Source of the DNA: Chitinophaga rhizophila
GTDB taxonomy: Bacteria; Bacteroidota; Bacteroidia; Chitinophagales; Chitinophagaceae
Assembly (NCBI RefSeq): GCF_019492185.1
Contig: NZ_JAICCF010000004.1
Location: forward strand, 248,001 to 312,000
DNA length: 64,000 bases
Direction: 5' to 3'
The notes under the pieces are model-generated. The model saw only the letters and a list, made by a program, of their open reading frames with translations. It did no database searches and was not told the origin of the DNA. Each line of letters opens with the position of its first letter. Position 1 is the first letter of the stretch. Made by a program: the position numbers and the translations under genes. Positions 17,519 to 25,576 of the stretch are shown in pieces.

Positions 17519-20134
17519 ATGAATCTGAATAACTTCACTATTAAATCGCAGGAGATACTGCAACAGGCGCAGCAGCTGGCGTTCAATGGGCACCAACAGG
17601 CCATTGAGACAGGGCACTTGCTGAAAGCCCTGCTTGAAGACCAGGACAGTGCAATCGACTATTTAATTAAGAAGAATAATATAAATGTCAACTTCCTGTC
17701 TTCAAGGCTGGAAGATCAAATAAAGAAATACCCTCGCGTTTCCGGAGGAGAAGCTGGGCAGGTCTTAAGCCGTGATGCCAATAACGCCATGCTCAGAGCT
17801 GGCGCTGCTATCAAGGAATTTAAGGACGAATTTGTCAGTGTAGAACACCTGTTACTGGGTATTCTGGGCGGCAGTGATGATACTGCAAAATTGCTGAAAG
17901 ACGCCGGTCTGACGGAAAAGGGACTGAAAGCAGCTATTAAAGATCTGCGTAAAGGGAGTACTGTGAACTCGCAAACAGCAGATACACAGTATAACTCTTT
18001 GCAGAAGTATGCAAAGAATCTGAATGAACTGGCCCGTGCCGGTAAACTGGATCCGGTGATCGGTCGTGATGAGGAGATCCGCAGAACCCTGCATATCCTG
18101 TCCCGCCGTTCCAAGAATAACCCTATCCTGGTGGGAGAACCGGGTGTAGGTAAGACAGCGATTGTCGAAGGTCTGGCACATCGTATCATCAATGGAGATG
18201 TACCTGAGAACCTGCGATCCAAGACGATCTATGCCCTGGATATGGGGGCACTGATGGCCGGCGCGAAATACAGGGGTGAGTTTGAGGAAAGACTGAAATC
18301 GGTGATTAAAGAGGTAACCGAGAGCAATGGAGAACTGGTACTCTTCATTGACGAAATCCATACCCTCGTAGGCGCGGGTGCAATGGAAGGTGCTATGGAC
18401 GCTGCCAACATCCTGAAGCCTGCCCTGGCACGTGGTGAACTGCGTGCCATAGGAGCAACCACCCTTACAGAATACCAGAAATTCTTCGAGAAAGATAAAG
18501 CGCTGGAACGCCGTTTCCAGAAAGTAATGGTTGATGAACCTAACGTCGAAGACGCTATTTCTATTCTTCGTGGTCTGAAAGAGCGCTACGAAAGCCATCA
18601 CCATGTACTAATTAAAGACGAAGCGATCATTGCTGCAGTAGAATTATCTCACCGTTACATTACGGATCGCTTCCTGCCGGATAAGGCGATTGACCTGATA
18701 GATGAAAGCGCGGCTAAACTCCGCCTTGAAATGAACTCTATGCCGGAAGAACTGGATGAGCTGGAGCGCCGTATCAGGCAGCTGGAGATTGAACGGGAGG
18801 CGATTAAGCGTGAGAATGACGAAGACAAGCTGCGTGAGCTGAATGGGGAAATAGCCCGTCTGGGTGAGCAACGCAGTACGTTCAAAGCGAAGTGGCAGGC
18901 AGAGAAAGAAAAGGTAGACAAACTGCAGAACGCCAAAGGCGATATAGAGAACCTGAAACTGGAAGCTGAACAGGCAGAACGTAATGGTGAATATGGCAGG
19001 GTAGCAGAGATCCGTTATGGTAAGATCAAAGAGCAGGAAGAGCTGATTGCCAGATATACGGAAGAACTCAATGAGATGTCTGCCGACCACAAAAGGCTTT
19101 TGAAAGAAGAGGTAGATGCAGAAGACATAGCAGAAAATGTGGCGAAGGCGACTGGCATACCAGTATCAAGAATGCTGCAGAGTGAAAGAGAAAAGCTGCT
19201 GCACCTGGAAGAGGAGCTGCACAGACGTGTGGTAGGTCAGGAGGAAGCCATTGTAGCAGTTTCTGACGCTATCCGCAGAAGCCGGGCCGGCCTGCAGGAC
19301 CCTAAACGTCCGATAGGCTCGTTCATCTTCCTGGGTACTACCGGTGTAGGTAAGACAGAACTTGCCAAAGCACTGGCCGAGTACCTCTTTGATGACGACT
19401 CTATGATGACGCGTATCGATATGAGTGAATACCAGGAGAAACACGCAGTAAGCCGTCTGGTAGGTGCGCCTCCGGGTTATGTAGGGTATGATGAAGGTGG
19501 TCAGCTGACGGAAGCTGTGAGAAGGAAGCCTTATTCCGTGGTACTGCTGGACGAAATTGAGAAAGCGCATCCTGATACGTTCAATATCCTGCTGCAGGTG
19601 TTGGATGACGGTCGCCTGACAGATAATAAAGGCCGGGTGGTGAATTTCAAGAATACCATTATCATCATGACCAGCAATATGGGTAGCCAGATTATACAGG
19701 AGAACTTTGAGCGGATTGACGATGAAAACAGGGAAGATATTGTGGATGCAACCAAGGTGGAAGTGATGAATTTACTGAAGCAGACTATACGTCCGGAGTT
19801 CTTAAACCGTGTAGATGAGGTGATTATGTTCCAGCCATTGCTGCGCAATGAAATTAAAGGAATAATTAACATTCAGTTGCAGCAGTTAAAGGACCTTGTT
19901 GCGCAAAATGGCATGATATTGGAGTTTTCTGATTATGCACTGGACTATCTGGCAACACAAGGTTACGACCCTCAATTCGGGGCCAGACCGCTCAAAAGAT
20001 TGATTCAGAAAGAGATCACTAATCTGCTGAGTAAAAAGATACTGGCAGGCGATATTGATAAGACTAAACCGGTATTGATTGACGTGTTTGATGGTGTGGT
20101 AGTAGTAAGAAACAATCATACGGTAGGTGCATAA
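17519..20134 (+). CDS. clpB: ATP-dependent disaggregase ClpB
   Basis: Hsp100 chaperone that works with DnaK to dissolve protein aggregates; forms a cytoplasmic hexamer. 871 residues, typical length. Order: Clp-N repeats (1-145), AAA1 with Walker A GEPGVGKT (206-213), coiled-coil M domain (about 405-535, LEEELDELERRIRQ-like heptads), AAA2 with Walker A GTTGVGKT (606-613) and Walker B VVLLDEIEKAHPD, C-terminal ClpB D2-small domain. A rare purine-rich AAAAAGGAGAAA stretch precedes the ATG by about 10 bp. Terminated at 20177. No CIRCE-like inverted repeat is seen upstream. Confidence 0.98.
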   Translation: MNLNNFTIKSQEILQQAQQLAFNGHQQAIETGHLLKALLEDQDSAIDYLIKKNNINVNFLSSRLEDQIKKYPRVSGGEAGQVLSRDANNAMLRAGAAIKEFKDEFVSVEHLLLGILGGSDDTAKLLKDAGLTEKGLKAAIKDLRKGSTVNSQTADTQYNSLQKYAKNLNELARAGKLDPVIGRDEEIRRTLHILSRRSKNNPILVGEPGVGKTAIVEGLAHRIINGDVPENLRSKTIYALDMGALMAGAKYRGEFEERLKSVIKEVTESNGELVLFIDEIHTLVGAGAMEGAMDAANILKPALARGELRAIGATTLTEYQKFFEKDKALERRFQKVMVDEPNVEDAISILRGLKERYESHHHVLIKDEAIIAAVELSHRYITDRFLPDKAIDLIDESAAKLRLEMNSMPEELDELERRIRQLEIEREAIKRENDEDKLRELNGEIARLGEQRSTFKAKWQAEKEKVDKLQNAKGDIENLKLEAEQAERNGEYGRVAEIRYGKIKEQEELIARYTEELNEMSADHKRLLKEEVDAEDIAENVAKATGIPVSRMLQSEREKLLHLEEELHRRVVGQEEAIVAVSDAIRRSRAGLQDPKRPIGSFIFLGTTGVGKTELAKALAEYLFDDDSMMTRIDMSEYQEKHAVSRLVGAPPGYVGYDEGGQLTEAVRRKPYSVVLLDEIEKAHPDTFNILLQVLDDGRLTDNKGRVVNFKNTIIIMTSNMGSQIIQENFERIDDENREDIVDATKVEVMNLLKQTIRPEFLNRVDEVIMFQPLLRNEIKGIINIQLQQLKDLVAQNGMILEFSDYALDYLATQGYDPQFGARPLKRLIQKEITNLLSKKILAGDIDKTKPVLIDVFDGVVVVRNNHTVGA

Positions 20135-20176
20135 ATAAAATATTCTATACAAATACGACGATATACAGTTACGAAT

Positions 20177-20208
20177 ACCCGGGTAATTCTTTATCCGGGT
20201 TTTTTATT
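20177..20208 (+). terminator. Intrinsic terminator of clpB
   Basis: ACCCGG - 12 nt - CCGGGT followed by TTTTTATT. Confidence 0.8.
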
Positions 20209-20250
20209 GGCGTTTCTGGCTCCCTGCCTTACGAACGCGTCAATTTTCTG

Positions 20251-20258
20251 TATTTTTG
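20251..20258 (+). promoter_or_regulatory. Minus-7 box TATTTTTG of the guanine deaminase gene
   Basis: Perfect TAnnTTTG, 16 bp before the ATG at 20275, implying a leader of roughly 10 nt. Confidence 0.5.
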
Positions 20259-20274
20259 GTACAAAGCGACATTT

Positions 20275-20754
20275 ATGATTGGAGAAAGAGAAAAACGGTT
20301 TATGCAGATGGCGGTAGAATTGTCCCGTCAGGGAATGGAGAAAGGTGACGGCGGCCCTTTCGGTGCAATAGTAGTGAGAGGAGAGGAGATTGTAGGGCGG
20401 GGCTGGAACCAGGTATTATCCAACAATGATCCGACTGCACATGCAGAAGTGGAAGCGATCCGTGATGCCTGTGCAAAGCTGAATACCTTCCAGTTGCATG
20501 ACTGTGAAATCTATACTTCCTGTGAACCCTGCCCCATGTGCCTTGGGGCGATATACTGGGCCAGACCGCAGCGCGTATATTATGCAAATACAAAGGATGA
20601 TGCTGCCGCCATTGACTTTGATGACTCATTTATCTACAAAGAGATCCAGGTGCCACATACTGACAAGAAAATACCCTTTATAGCTTTTCCTTCAGAGGCT
20701 GCAGCCGCTGTATTCAAGGACTGGCAGATCAAAGGAGACAGGACATTGTATTAA
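20275..20754 (+). CDS. guaD: Guanine deaminase (CDA-fold)
   Basis: Zinc-dependent deaminase of the cytidine deaminase fold, converting guanine to xanthine in purine salvage. Zinc motif 1 is DPTAHAEVEAI (HAE) and motif 2 is SCEPCPMCLGAIYWARP (PCxxC). I favour guanine deaminase over the tRNA adenosine deaminase TadA because of FDDSFIYKEI and the swapped-dimer C-terminal tail ending in RTLY, both typical of Bacillus GuaD; TadA lacks these. 159 residues. Monocistronic, with the next gene convergent. Confidence 0.85.
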   Translation: MIGEREKRFMQMAVELSRQGMEKGDGGPFGAIVVRGEEIVGRGWNQVLSNNDPTAHAEVEAIRDACAKLNTFQLHDCEIYTSCEPCPMCLGAIYWARPQRVYYANTKDDAAAIDFDDSFIYKEIQVPHTDKKIPFIAFPSEAAAAVFKDWQIKGDRTLY

Positions 20755-20771
20755 CCTTTACCAGGACTATT

Positions 20772-20814
20772 AAAAAGGAAAAGAGGCTGCTCAATCCGAC
20801 ATTGAGACAACCTC
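20772..20814 (-). terminator. Intrinsic terminator of the small basic peptide gene (minus strand)
   Basis: On the minus strand: GAGG ... TCAAT-N5-ATTGA ... CCTC, then TTTTCCTTTTTA. The T tract exists only on the minus strand, so it serves the gene ending at 20844. Confidence 0.65.
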
Positions 20815-20843
20815 ATTATGAATGCTGCTGTTGAGTCAGGCTA

Positions 20844-21020
20844 TTATGCAGCTTTTTTAGCAACAGGTTTATGTGTTTTATGTGATTGTGTGCTGTCTGC
20901 AATAGTTTTCTCAGTCTTAGCATTTGCTTTTTTAGTATGGTGTTTGGCCGTTTGCGCAAAAGTTACTGCGCTGATACTCATCAATACTGCTGCAGCAATA
21001 AGGCCTTTTTTTACGTTCAT
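20844..21020 (-). CDS. Small exported Lys/His/Ala-rich peptide
   Basis: 58 codons. A clear signal peptide (MNVKKGLIAAAVLMSISAV, cleavage after TFAQ) is followed by a 35-residue mature peptide rich in Lys, His, Thr and Ala, ending PVAKKAA. It resembles the 81-residue peptide at 24076-24321 in signal and composition. Both lie on the same strand on either side of the hybrid histidine kinase. A minus-strand terminator follows it, supporting real expression. No known domain; the low-complexity basic composition recalls acid-shock (Asr-like) peptides, but that is only compositional. A near-match TACCTTTA minus-7 box lies about 55 bp upstream. Confidence 0.7.
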   Translation of the reverse strand: MNVKKGLIAAAVLMSISAVTFAQTAKHHTKKANAKTEKTIADSTQSHKTHKPVAKKAA

Positions 21021-21161
21021 GATCTTTGGTTTTAGCGGTTTGTTTGTGAGATAATTATTGTTCGTTTGCTAAAGTAAAGGTACCGCTTGAATAAGGCTGA
21101 TTGAAAGTGTTTCGGTGAAAGAGGAGCAGTTATCGTTGAAAAGGCGTGAAATGAAGTCGGG

Positions 21162-23612
21162 CTAAATCAGCAGTTGCAGCGCCTCGTGTAAGGCTTTGAT
21201 ACACACATCTCTCAGTAGATTAAACTGATCAGTAACCATATTGGCGTTGTAATTATCTTCCAATTGTTCCAATGATGCCAGCGGGGGGTATAACTGCGTT
21301 TCCAGCCCGATAAATGAGACAGTTGTTTTCAGCGTGTGTGCCGCGCTACGTATCGCCTTTACATTACCATCATTAATTGCTTTTTTAAGCAGGGTCAGGT
21401 CTTCGGGTAGTTGTGTCACGAATTGCGCCAGCATATCCTGTTCAAACGCTTTGTCGCCCCTGGATAGTTGTTGTAGGTACTCAAGTTTCACCAGGGAAGG
21501 TACTGGTTTGACAATAGGGTGGTGATCGTTATATTGTTGTACCAATTGCTGCGGCGTATCCTGTTCAGACGCGTGGTCACTCCCGGAGAGTTGTTGGTAC
21601 TCGGGGTTCACCAGGGGAGGTTCCGGTTTGACAGAAGGGTGATCGTTATATTGTTGTACCAATTGCTGCGGCGTATCCTGTTCAGACGCTTTGTCACTCC
21701 CGGAGAGTTGTTGTTGGTACTCCGGGTTCACCAGGGGAGGTTCCGGTTTGACAGTATAGGGGTGATGGCGATATTGTTCAATCAATTGCTCCGGCATATT
21801 ACCTTTACCTGTAAAAAACCGTATTAGCCGGTACAGTTCTTCTTCCCTTATTGGTTTAGCGATATACTCATTCATACCTGCTTGCAGGCATTTCTCTCTT
21901 TCACCGGTCATGGCATGGGCAGTCATAGCAATAACCGGTATTTTGGAGTGTAGCTCCTCCCGGATTTTAGTAGTAGCAGTATAGCCGTCCATTTCAGGCA
22001 TCTGTATATCCATCAATACAAGGTCAAAGTGTGCCTGTGATAGTGCCAGCAGGGCTTCCTGTCCATTACTGACCAGTTGGTAATGCAGTTGCCTGTTATT
22101 CAGTAAGTGCCGCAGCAGGTGTTGATTCATGCGGTTGTCTTCAACTACAAGCAAGCGGATATCAGGCAGTGGTGTAAGAGCAACATGGTCCTGTTGATTG
22201 GAGATGTTGGCTACGTTATCTGGCACCAGCTCACCTGTGGTATAAGGCAGGATGACCGTAAAGGTGCTTCCTTTTCCCGGCTGACTGCTTACATTCACCT
22301 GCCCGTTTTGTAGTTCTACGAGTTGGCGAACGATGGTTAGTCCGAGTCCTGTACCACCATACTTCCTGGTAATATCAGCTTCCGCCTGACTAAACCTGTC
22401 GAAGATAGAAGACAGTTTATCTGGCTCAATGCCTATACCAGTATCATTGACGGTAAATGCCAATCGAAGGTGATCACCATTGTCTGATAAACGGGCCGCC
22501 TTTACCTGCACAGCACCGCGCGCAGTAAACTTGATAGCGTTGTTAGTCAGGTTGACCAGTACCTGCGTCAATCTCATGGCGTCACCATAGAGAATATCCG
22601 GCACCTCACTATCAGCGTGTACAGAAAAGTCCAATTGCTTTTGCCTGGCTTTTGGCAGAAACATTAGTTCGAGCGAGTGCAGCACGCTACGTAAGCTAAA
22701 AGACACTGGCTCCAGGCGCATCATACCTGATTCTATTTTTGAAATGTCGAGTATATCATTGATAATATCGAGGAGGTTTTCGCCGGCATGTTGAATAGCG
22801 GTGACGTATTCACGGGAAGAGGCGTTCATGGGTTGTTGTTGCAATAAGTGTGTGAACCCCAGCACTGCATTCATGGGCGTGCGTATTTCATGACTCATAT
22901 TTGCCAGGAACTGGTCTTTTACAACAGTAAGTTTCTTTTCCTGCTGCCTCGAGTGGTCAAGCGCTTCTATTAGCTGCTCCTGCTTATAAATACGACTGGT
23001 GATATAGATAAAAGACAGTAGGCTGGACAGACAGGCAAAGAAGAGCATTACAGTGCCCCAGTTCAGGGCTTTTTGTCCGCTGGTATCTATGAGATAGGTC
23101 GTTCTGTTTACTTCCGTCTGTCGTGTGCTGTCAAGCGCATGTAGTACAACATTAATGGCTTCACCAAGACGTTTACCTTTCTGGGCATTCAGCATTCTTT
23201 CGGCAGACCATTTCCCTTTACCATAAAAGCTGTCTAATACGGCAATATTGAAGTTATTCTTTTCATTAACCAGGTAATTCAGCTGGGTGAGTAGTTTCTG
23301 GGTACTGTCATTCAATACCAGTTTATTAATCTCTGCCAGATCACCTCTGATGATAGCAACTTCTGCTTCAATACCGGTGATATTCAGGGTGTCCTGAGAT
23401 ATAATAGTACCCCGGACCTTGCTGTCGGTTTTGGCTATATTGGTTTGTAGTTGCTGTAGTTCGTTTTTGACGTTGAGTTCATCAAGTAGTTTTTCATTCC
23501 CTGAAATCAGCTGCCGGATGTTCTGGGCAGAATTGAATTGCAACACTATGAATAGTGCAAGACCTATAATAAACAGGCCCAGCAGATAGTATTTGATCAG
23601 CTTTGGCTGCAT
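21162..23612 (-). CDS. Hybrid sensor histidine kinase with receiver, repeat linker and HPt domain
   Basis: 816-residue membrane phosphorelay protein. TM1 is about 8-25, a periplasmic CHASE3-like helical sensor about 26-183, TM2 about 186-205. HisKA has H241 in NMSHEIRTPMNAVLG; HATPase_c has NLTNNAIKF, VNDTGIGI and GTGLGLTIV; the receiver (485-600) has D535 in LVLMDIQMPEMDG and K587 in IAKPI. Residues 609-730 contain three imperfect copies of a roughly 40-residue unit (VKPEPPLVNPEYQQ, LSGSD.ASEQD), and the last copy merges into the first helix of the HPt domain, whose phosphohistidine is H759 in SAAHTLKTTVSFIG. No cognate output regulator is adjacent except the LytTR protein 5 kb away. Confidence 0.93.
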   Translation of the reverse strand: MQPKLIKYYLLGLFIIGLALFIVLQFNSAQNIRQLISGNEKLLDELNVKNELQQLQTNIAKTDSKVRGTIISQDTLNITGIEAEVAIIRGDLAEINKLVLNDSTQKLLTQLNYLVNEKNNFNIAVLDSFYGKGKWSAERMLNAQKGKRLGEAINVVLHALDSTRQTEVNRTTYLIDTSGQKALNWGTVMLFFACLSSLLSFIYITSRIYKQEQLIEALDHSRQQEKKLTVVKDQFLANMSHEIRTPMNAVLGFTHLLQQQPMNASSREYVTAIQHAGENLLDIINDILDISKIESGMMRLEPVSFSLRSVLHSLELMFLPKARQKQLDFSVHADSEVPDILYGDAMRLTQVLVNLTNNAIKFTARGAVQVKAARLSDNGDHLRLAFTVNDTGIGIEPDKLSSIFDRFSQAEADITRKYGGTGLGLTIVRQLVELQNGQVNVSSQPGKGSTFTVILPYTTGELVPDNVANISNQQDHVALTPLPDIRLLVVEDNRMNQHLLRHLLNNRQLHYQLVSNGQEALLALSQAHFDLVLMDIQMPEMDGYTATTKIREELHSKIPVIAMTAHAMTGEREKCLQAGMNEYIAKPIREEELYRLIRFFTGKGNMPEQLIEQYRHHPYTVKPEPPLVNPEYQQQLSGSDKASEQDTPQQLVQQYNDHPSVKPEPPLVNPEYQQLSGSDHASEQDTPQQLVQQYNDHHPIVKPVPSLVKLEYLQQLSRGDKAFEQDMLAQFVTQLPEDLTLLKKAINDGNVKAIRSAAHTLKTTVSFIGLETQLYPPLASLEQLEDNYNANMVTDQFNLLRDVCIKALHEALQLLI
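21427..21785 (-). repeat. In-frame tandem repeat in the kinase gene (3 units of about 120 bp)
   Basis: The segments beginning at the TTCACCAGGG motifs (about 21487, 21607 and 21727) recur every 120 bp and stay in frame. They encode the linker plus the start of the HPt helix. The two membrane-proximal units are the closest to each other, suggesting recent duplication. Confidence 0.85.
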
Positions 23613-23695
23613 AGTGCGGCTTTTACTAAATTTACGAATTAATCGTTATGTATGGATAAGCGAGGTATATCAGGTATCGCTAGTCTTTAATAAAC

Positions 23696-23738
23696 GAATG
23701 ACGAATCACGAATGATGTTCATTCGTCACCCGTCATTC
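23696..23738. repeat. Imperfect 20-bp inverted repeat behind the 76-bp array
   Basis: Arms 23696-23715 and 23719-23738 pair at 16 of 20 positions around a 3-nt loop; built from CGAATGA/TCATTCG modules. No T tract. Lies upstream of the kinase start. Confidence 0.55.
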
Positions 23739-23754
23739 AATTCACCAAATCTAT

Positions 23755-23982
23755 ATCTCTCACAGCTTGCCCAATCACATATAGTGTTGTAATGATAGTG
23801 TACATTTACTATCGTCTTGGTATTTTCCGGATCTCTCACAGCTTGCCCAATCACATACAGCGTTCTACTGATAGTGTGCATTTACTATAGTCTTGGTATT
23901 TTCCGGATCTCTCACAGCTTGCCCGATCACATACAGCGTTCTACTGATAGTGTACATGTACTATAATCGTGGTGTTTTCCGG
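23755..23982. repeat. Tandem array of three 76-bp units
   Basis: Three direct repeats start at 23755, 23831 and 23907 with over 85% identity by eye. The period is 76, so frame is not kept. Each unit contains an ATAGT-N8-ACTAT inverted repeat. On the minus strand each unit reads as a short peptide tail (YVIGQAVRDPENTK, TIVN, HYQ) followed by TAG. It sits between the small peptide gene and the histidine kinase gene, that is, in the kinase upstream region. Confidence 0.9.
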
Positions 23983-24075
23983 ATTGCCGACGGAAAGCGA
24001 TCAGTAGCGATGAATGCACGTTATTTAGAGAGACAGTTGTAAAGTTTCAAAGGCTAAGTCTTTGAAGCGGCCGGC

Positions 24076-24321
24076 TTACTTTTTGGCAGCAGTCTTCTTA
24101 GCAGTAGCGTGTTTTTTATGCATCTTCTTTGTTTGAGTCGCAGGTGCTGCTTTTGCTTTCTCCTGTTTCGCAGTAATGGTTACTGTTTTTGCAGTTGCAG
24201 GTTTAGTGGTAGTATGAGCAGTAGTGCTTTTTGCTTTTGCGTTATGTACAGGCGTAGCGGCAAAAGTAGCGGTACCTGCAAAGATCATGGCAGCAGCCAT
24301 CAGCATTCCTAACTTTTTCAT
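24076..24321 (-). CDS. Small exported Lys/Ala/Thr-rich peptide, paralogue of the 20844 peptide
   Basis: 81 residues. The signal peptide MKKLGMLMAAAMIFAGTATF (cleavage after FAA) is followed by a mature region of about 60 residues composed almost only of Lys, Ala, Thr, His and Gln, ending in repeated HKKHATAKK and TAAKK patterns. Expected to be intrinsically disordered and strongly basic, in the periplasm or outside the cell. Upstream of the histidine kinase on the same strand but separated from it by the 76-bp array. No known family could be assigned. The 5' untranslated region contains a long-range hairpin (24392-24489). Confidence 0.7.
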   Translation of the reverse strand: MKKLGMLMAAAMIFAGTATFAATPVHNAKAKSTTAHTTTKPATAKTVTITAKQEKAKAAPATQTKKMHKKHATAKKTAAKK

Positions 24322-24391
24322 GATAATTTGTTTTTGTTTGTGATTAACTATTTTATTTTACTATGTTACTGTGGTAGTTGAGTTGGCGGTT

Positions 24392-24489
24392 GGTCTCAGA
24401 AGTCCTTGGGTGCTGTAGTCAGACACTGTAGGAAGTTGCGTATCCCATTCTCAGTACTCCCGCTGAGACTTCTGAAGGTGAGTTAGACC
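24392..24489. ncRNA. Possible structured leader upstream of the small basic peptide gene
   Basis: GGTC (24392-24395) pairs with GACC (24486-24489), and TCAGAAGTC (24396-24404) with GACTTCTGA (24467-24475). Smaller hairpins inside include CTCAG-N8-CTGAG and GTG-N11-CAC. It is 71 bp before the peptide start on the minus strand. No known RNA family is recognised, and the pairing could be fortuitous. Confidence 0.25.
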
Positions 24490-24717
24490 AGTTAAGTACT
24501 TGAGCCTTTCTGAGCATTCTGTTGTCTATTATGTTTATTCTTTAATTGAGCACGCCCCAGGACAGTCTTTTAACATATCTGCGACTTGTGCTATCAGCGC
24601 CGGGTATGCAATATTTACCCCACGGCTAAATTCCTTAGGCTTCATCTCGAGATTCCGAAATCAGCCAATGATCATATGCTTCACCTTTCGAATCGACAGC
24701 AGAACACTAGTATCCTG
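24490..24717. other. Intergenic stretch without a supported gene
   Basis: Only a 36-codon minus-strand frame (24535-24645) with protein-like composition (AYPALIAQVADMLKDC) stands out. It has no recognised family, start context or terminator, so I do not call it. Confidence 0.3.
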
Positions 24718-25390
24718 ACATGTTTGAGACTCAACTTCGTTGCTCGTTGCTTCCCTCTTACCCTCACGCTTTGATTCCCACATTAAACTCATTCTTCCGA
24801 TGCTAAAGATTCTTTCGACAGCCTGAAGCAAATACTTGTGCGCATAGATATTGACATGTCTGAGACTTAACTTCGTTGCTCGTTGCTTCCTTGTTACCCT
24901 GACACTTTGATTCCCACGTTAAACTCATTCTTCCGATGCTAAAGATTCTTTCGACAGCCTGAAGCAAATACTTGTGCGCATAGATCCTGACATGTCTGAG
25001 ACCCAATTTCGTTGCTCGTTGCTTCCCTGTTACCCTCACACTTTGATTCACACGTTAAACTCATTCTTCCGATGCTAAAGATTCTTTCGACAGCCTGAAA
25101 CAAATACTCGTGCGCATAGATCCTGATATGTCTGAGACCCAAGTTCTTTGCTCGTTGCTTCCCTGTTACCCTCACACTTTGATTTCCACGTTAAACTTAT
25201 TCCTCCGATGCTCAAGATTCTTTCGACAGCCTGAAGCAAATACTCGTGCGCATAGATCCTGACATGTCTGAGACTTAACTTCGTTGCTCGTTGCTTCCCT
25301 GTTACCCTCACACTTTGATTCCCACGTTAAACTCATTCTTCCGATGCTAAAGATTCTTTCGACAGCCTGAAGCAAATACTTGTATTGCAT
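24718..25390. repeat. Tandem array of five 136-bp units
   Basis: Units begin at 24718, 24854, 24990, 25126 and 25262, exactly 136 bp apart, and the last diverges near 25380. Identity between units is high (roughly 90% by eye). Since 136 is not a multiple of three, minus-strand frames through the array cycle phases and produce spurious ORFs of 62-82 codons ending in SGCRKNL. The fifth unit carries the 3' end and stop of the ORF fragment at 25333-25533, so the array appears to be that tail repeated downstream. Confidence 0.93.
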
Positions 25391-25533
25391 ATCGGATCGT
25401 TGTTCGTAGTTTCTTTACCAAAGGTATATACCACAGAGTCACCCTGCGTGATATTTGGACCAGGAGGCAGCAACTGTCGGTGGAAGGGGAGGAAGTGTCG
25501 GCGGGATATACTATATTTGTTGACCACCGCCAT
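25333..25533 (-). pseudogene. ORF fragment feeding into the 136-bp array
   Basis: 66 codons on the minus strand containing LLPPGPNITQGDSVVYTFGK and ending LSKESLASEE. The PPGPNITQGDSVVY segment looks like part of an extracellular repeat or PKD-like linker, but I cannot name the family. There is no signal peptide or complete domain, so it is probably the truncated end of a formerly larger gene. Its stop codon lies inside the first unit (in transcription order) of the tandem array. Confidence 0.35.
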
Positions 25534-25576
25534 CGTCAGACATTAATGTCGCCCAAAATAAATCGTCACTACTACA

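Noticed and set aside
24535..24645. 36-codon minus-strand ORF with protein-like composition (AYPALIAQVADMLKDC)
   Set aside because: No recognisable family, promoter or terminator, and it lies between repeats. It may be a gene remnant but cannot be supported.
24803..25390. Series of overlapping 62-82 codon minus-strand ORFs ending in SGCRKNL
   Set aside because: They are phase-shifted readings of the non-coding 136-bp tandem repeat; the period is not a multiple of three and no start signals or domains are present.
24718..25390. Possible CRISPR array because of regularly spaced repeats
   Set aside because: Repeats are contiguous 136-bp units without spacers, and no cas genes are nearby.
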